A stretch of DNA of 64,000 nt from Citrobacter sp. MGH106 (GTDB lineage Bacteria; Pseudomonadota; Gammaproteobacteria; Enterobacterales; Enterobacteriaceae). This document shows positions 63,312-64,000 of this stretch, piece after piece. The notes below the pieces were generated by a model. It was not told where the DNA came from. It was given only the letters and a program-made list of their open reading frames with translations, and made no database searches. The stretch covers positions 3,057,938 to 3,121,937 of the forward strand of contig NZ_KQ089822.1 of assembly GCF_001037495.1 (NCBI RefSeq). The letters are read 5' to 3'. The position numbers were made by a program, and so were the translations under genes. Within the stretch, counting starts at the first letter, position 1. Every line of letters starts with the position of its first letter.

Positions 63312-63875
63312 ATGATACAAACCAGGAAAATTGTTCTCGCGACGATTATTCCCCTAATGCTGATAGGTAATTCACCAGCATGGGCTGAAGAAGAAGTAGA
63401 TTCTATCAGGTTGGATGTATACGCCAGGTTGGTAGCATCAGCTTGCAAGATCATATTAGAGGGCGGGCCGGTGATTGATCTTGCCTCCGTCAGCAAGAAA
63501 GATGTCAATGAAGTGAGCTTAGGCGCGCCTGTCCCTGAAGGTCGCGAGACGATTAATGCATCCATCAGCCAGTGTGGGCAAAACGGTCAGTACACATTGA
63601 CGTTTAGCGGAATGCCGGTCAGTAATTACCCAAATGCAATAGCCAGCAGCGGCGAAGCCGAGGGCGTAGCGCACTACCTGAAATATGTTGACTCCACCGG
63701 GGCTTTTTATCCGGACGGCACATTTCTTGGCGATGGTGAGCCATCGTCACTGCACTATATAGATACCACCAAAGACGTTAAGTTTCAGCTTGAGGCCGGA
63801 TATATGCGCATTGGTGACACAGTTACCAGCGGGAAAACGGCCACTACCGTTACCGTTGAAATCAAGCAAAATTAA
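63312..63875 (+). CDS. Second fimbrial subunit-like protein
   Basis: 187 residues from MIQTRKIVLATIIPLML (the frame opens 20 codons earlier inside the hairpin region; GAGGGAG at 63296-63302 favours ATG 63312). Signal peptide ending PAWA, mature EEEVDSIRL. Likely disulfide between SACKII and SQCGQN. It shares layout with the preceding pilin, including an AHYLKYVD segment that resembles AHYLRDAR and a late EAGYMRIGD similar to ESGYLKTAE. Similarity is low elsewhere, so a minor or alternative subunit rather than a recent copy. Confidence 0.8.
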   Translation: MIQTRKIVLATIIPLMLIGNSPAWAEEEVDSIRLDVYARLVASACKIILEGGPVIDLASVSKKDVNEVSLGAPVPEGRETINASISQCGQNGQYTLTFSGMPVSNYPNAIASSGEAEGVAHYLKYVDSTGAFYPDGTFLGDGEPSSLHYIDTTKDVKFQLEAGYMRIGDTVTSGKTATTVTVEIKQN

Positions 63876-63919
63876 CGAGCTTTGGTGTAATTATATTTTG
63901 GTTTTCGAGGAAATAAGCA

Positions 63920-64000
63920 ATGAAGGGAATTCAAAAAATCATTATCGGTATGCTATTAGGCGCATTCACCTTATCCAGTGCCTATGCCAACGTGTCGTTA
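63920..64000 (+). CDS. Third fimbrial-operon protein, 5' end only
   Basis: 27 codons to the window edge: MKGIQKIIIGMLLGAF followed by TLSSAYANVSL. A clear signal peptide (cleavage after AYA) follows GAGGAAATAAGCA. Too short to tell a periplasmic chaperone from another pilin; the operon position fits a PapD-like chaperone. Confidence 0.55.
   Translation, partial: MKGIQKIIIGMLLGAFTLSSAYANVSL

Overview
This window looks like chromosome from a member of the Enterobacteriaceae close to Escherichia, Salmonella and Citrobacter. Nearly every protein is close to full length and recognisable from Escherichia coli, but the gene content is not that of E. coli K-12. A tricarballylate cluster (tcuRABC) lies beside fur, as in Salmonella and Citrobacter. 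A pyroglutamyl-peptidase and DUF979/DUF969 block lies between the 5-oxoprolinase genes and nei. The fimbrial genes that follow gltA in K-12, and speF-potE between kdp and pgm, are absent. I lean towards Citrobacter, but this is inference from gene order and I cannot name a species.

Layout. Positions 1-5700 hold the TCA-cycle block: the 5' end of sucA, sdhCDAB on the minus strand, and divergent gltA. Positions 5.8-13.2 kb hold abrB and then a long minus-strand run, ybgI-pxpB-pxpC-pxpA-DUF969-DUF979-pcp-nei, which looks like a pyroglutamate salvage operon with a DNA glycosylase at its end. Positions 13.4-18.7 kb hold dtpD, an Rpn-family nuclease gene with a probable internal antitoxin start, phrB, ybgA and ybfA. 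Positions 18.9-26.8 kb hold the potassium system kdpFABCDE. Positions 26.9-31.9 kb hold pgm, seqA, ybfF, ybfE (with a LexA box), fldA, and uof-fur. Positions 32-37 kb hold tcuRABC. Positions 37-47.4 kb hold the amino-sugar block: chiPQ, glnS, nagE and nagBACD, with NagC and CRP sites between nagE and nagB. Then come asnB, a seven-tRNA operon (Met, Leu, Gln, Gln, Met, Gln, Gln), ubiF, miaB, ybeZ-ybeY-ybeX-lnt, the glutamate/aspartate transporter gltIJKL with the SroC sRNA, and rihA. The last 1.4 kb is the start of a chaperone-usher-type fimbrial operon.

The core genes work together in familiar ways. Citrate synthase and succinate dehydrogenase share one control region. Chitosaccharide entry (ChiP), GlcNAc uptake (NagE) and breakdown (NagBA) are linked by NagC. 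The ybeZYX-lnt group follows a sigma32-type promoter.

The parts most worth a second look are: the intragenic ATG with an ideal ribosome binding site in the rpn gene (a likely RpnS antitoxin); an in-frame amber codon 14 codons before the natural end of rihA; the pcp/DUF979/DUF969/pxp cluster as a candidate complete pyroglutamate import and salvage unit; the DUF523 (TudS-like)-DUF1722 fusion beside photolyase; a textbook sigma54 promoter far upstream of gltI; and the terminal fimbrial locus with two unlike pilins separated by a hairpin.
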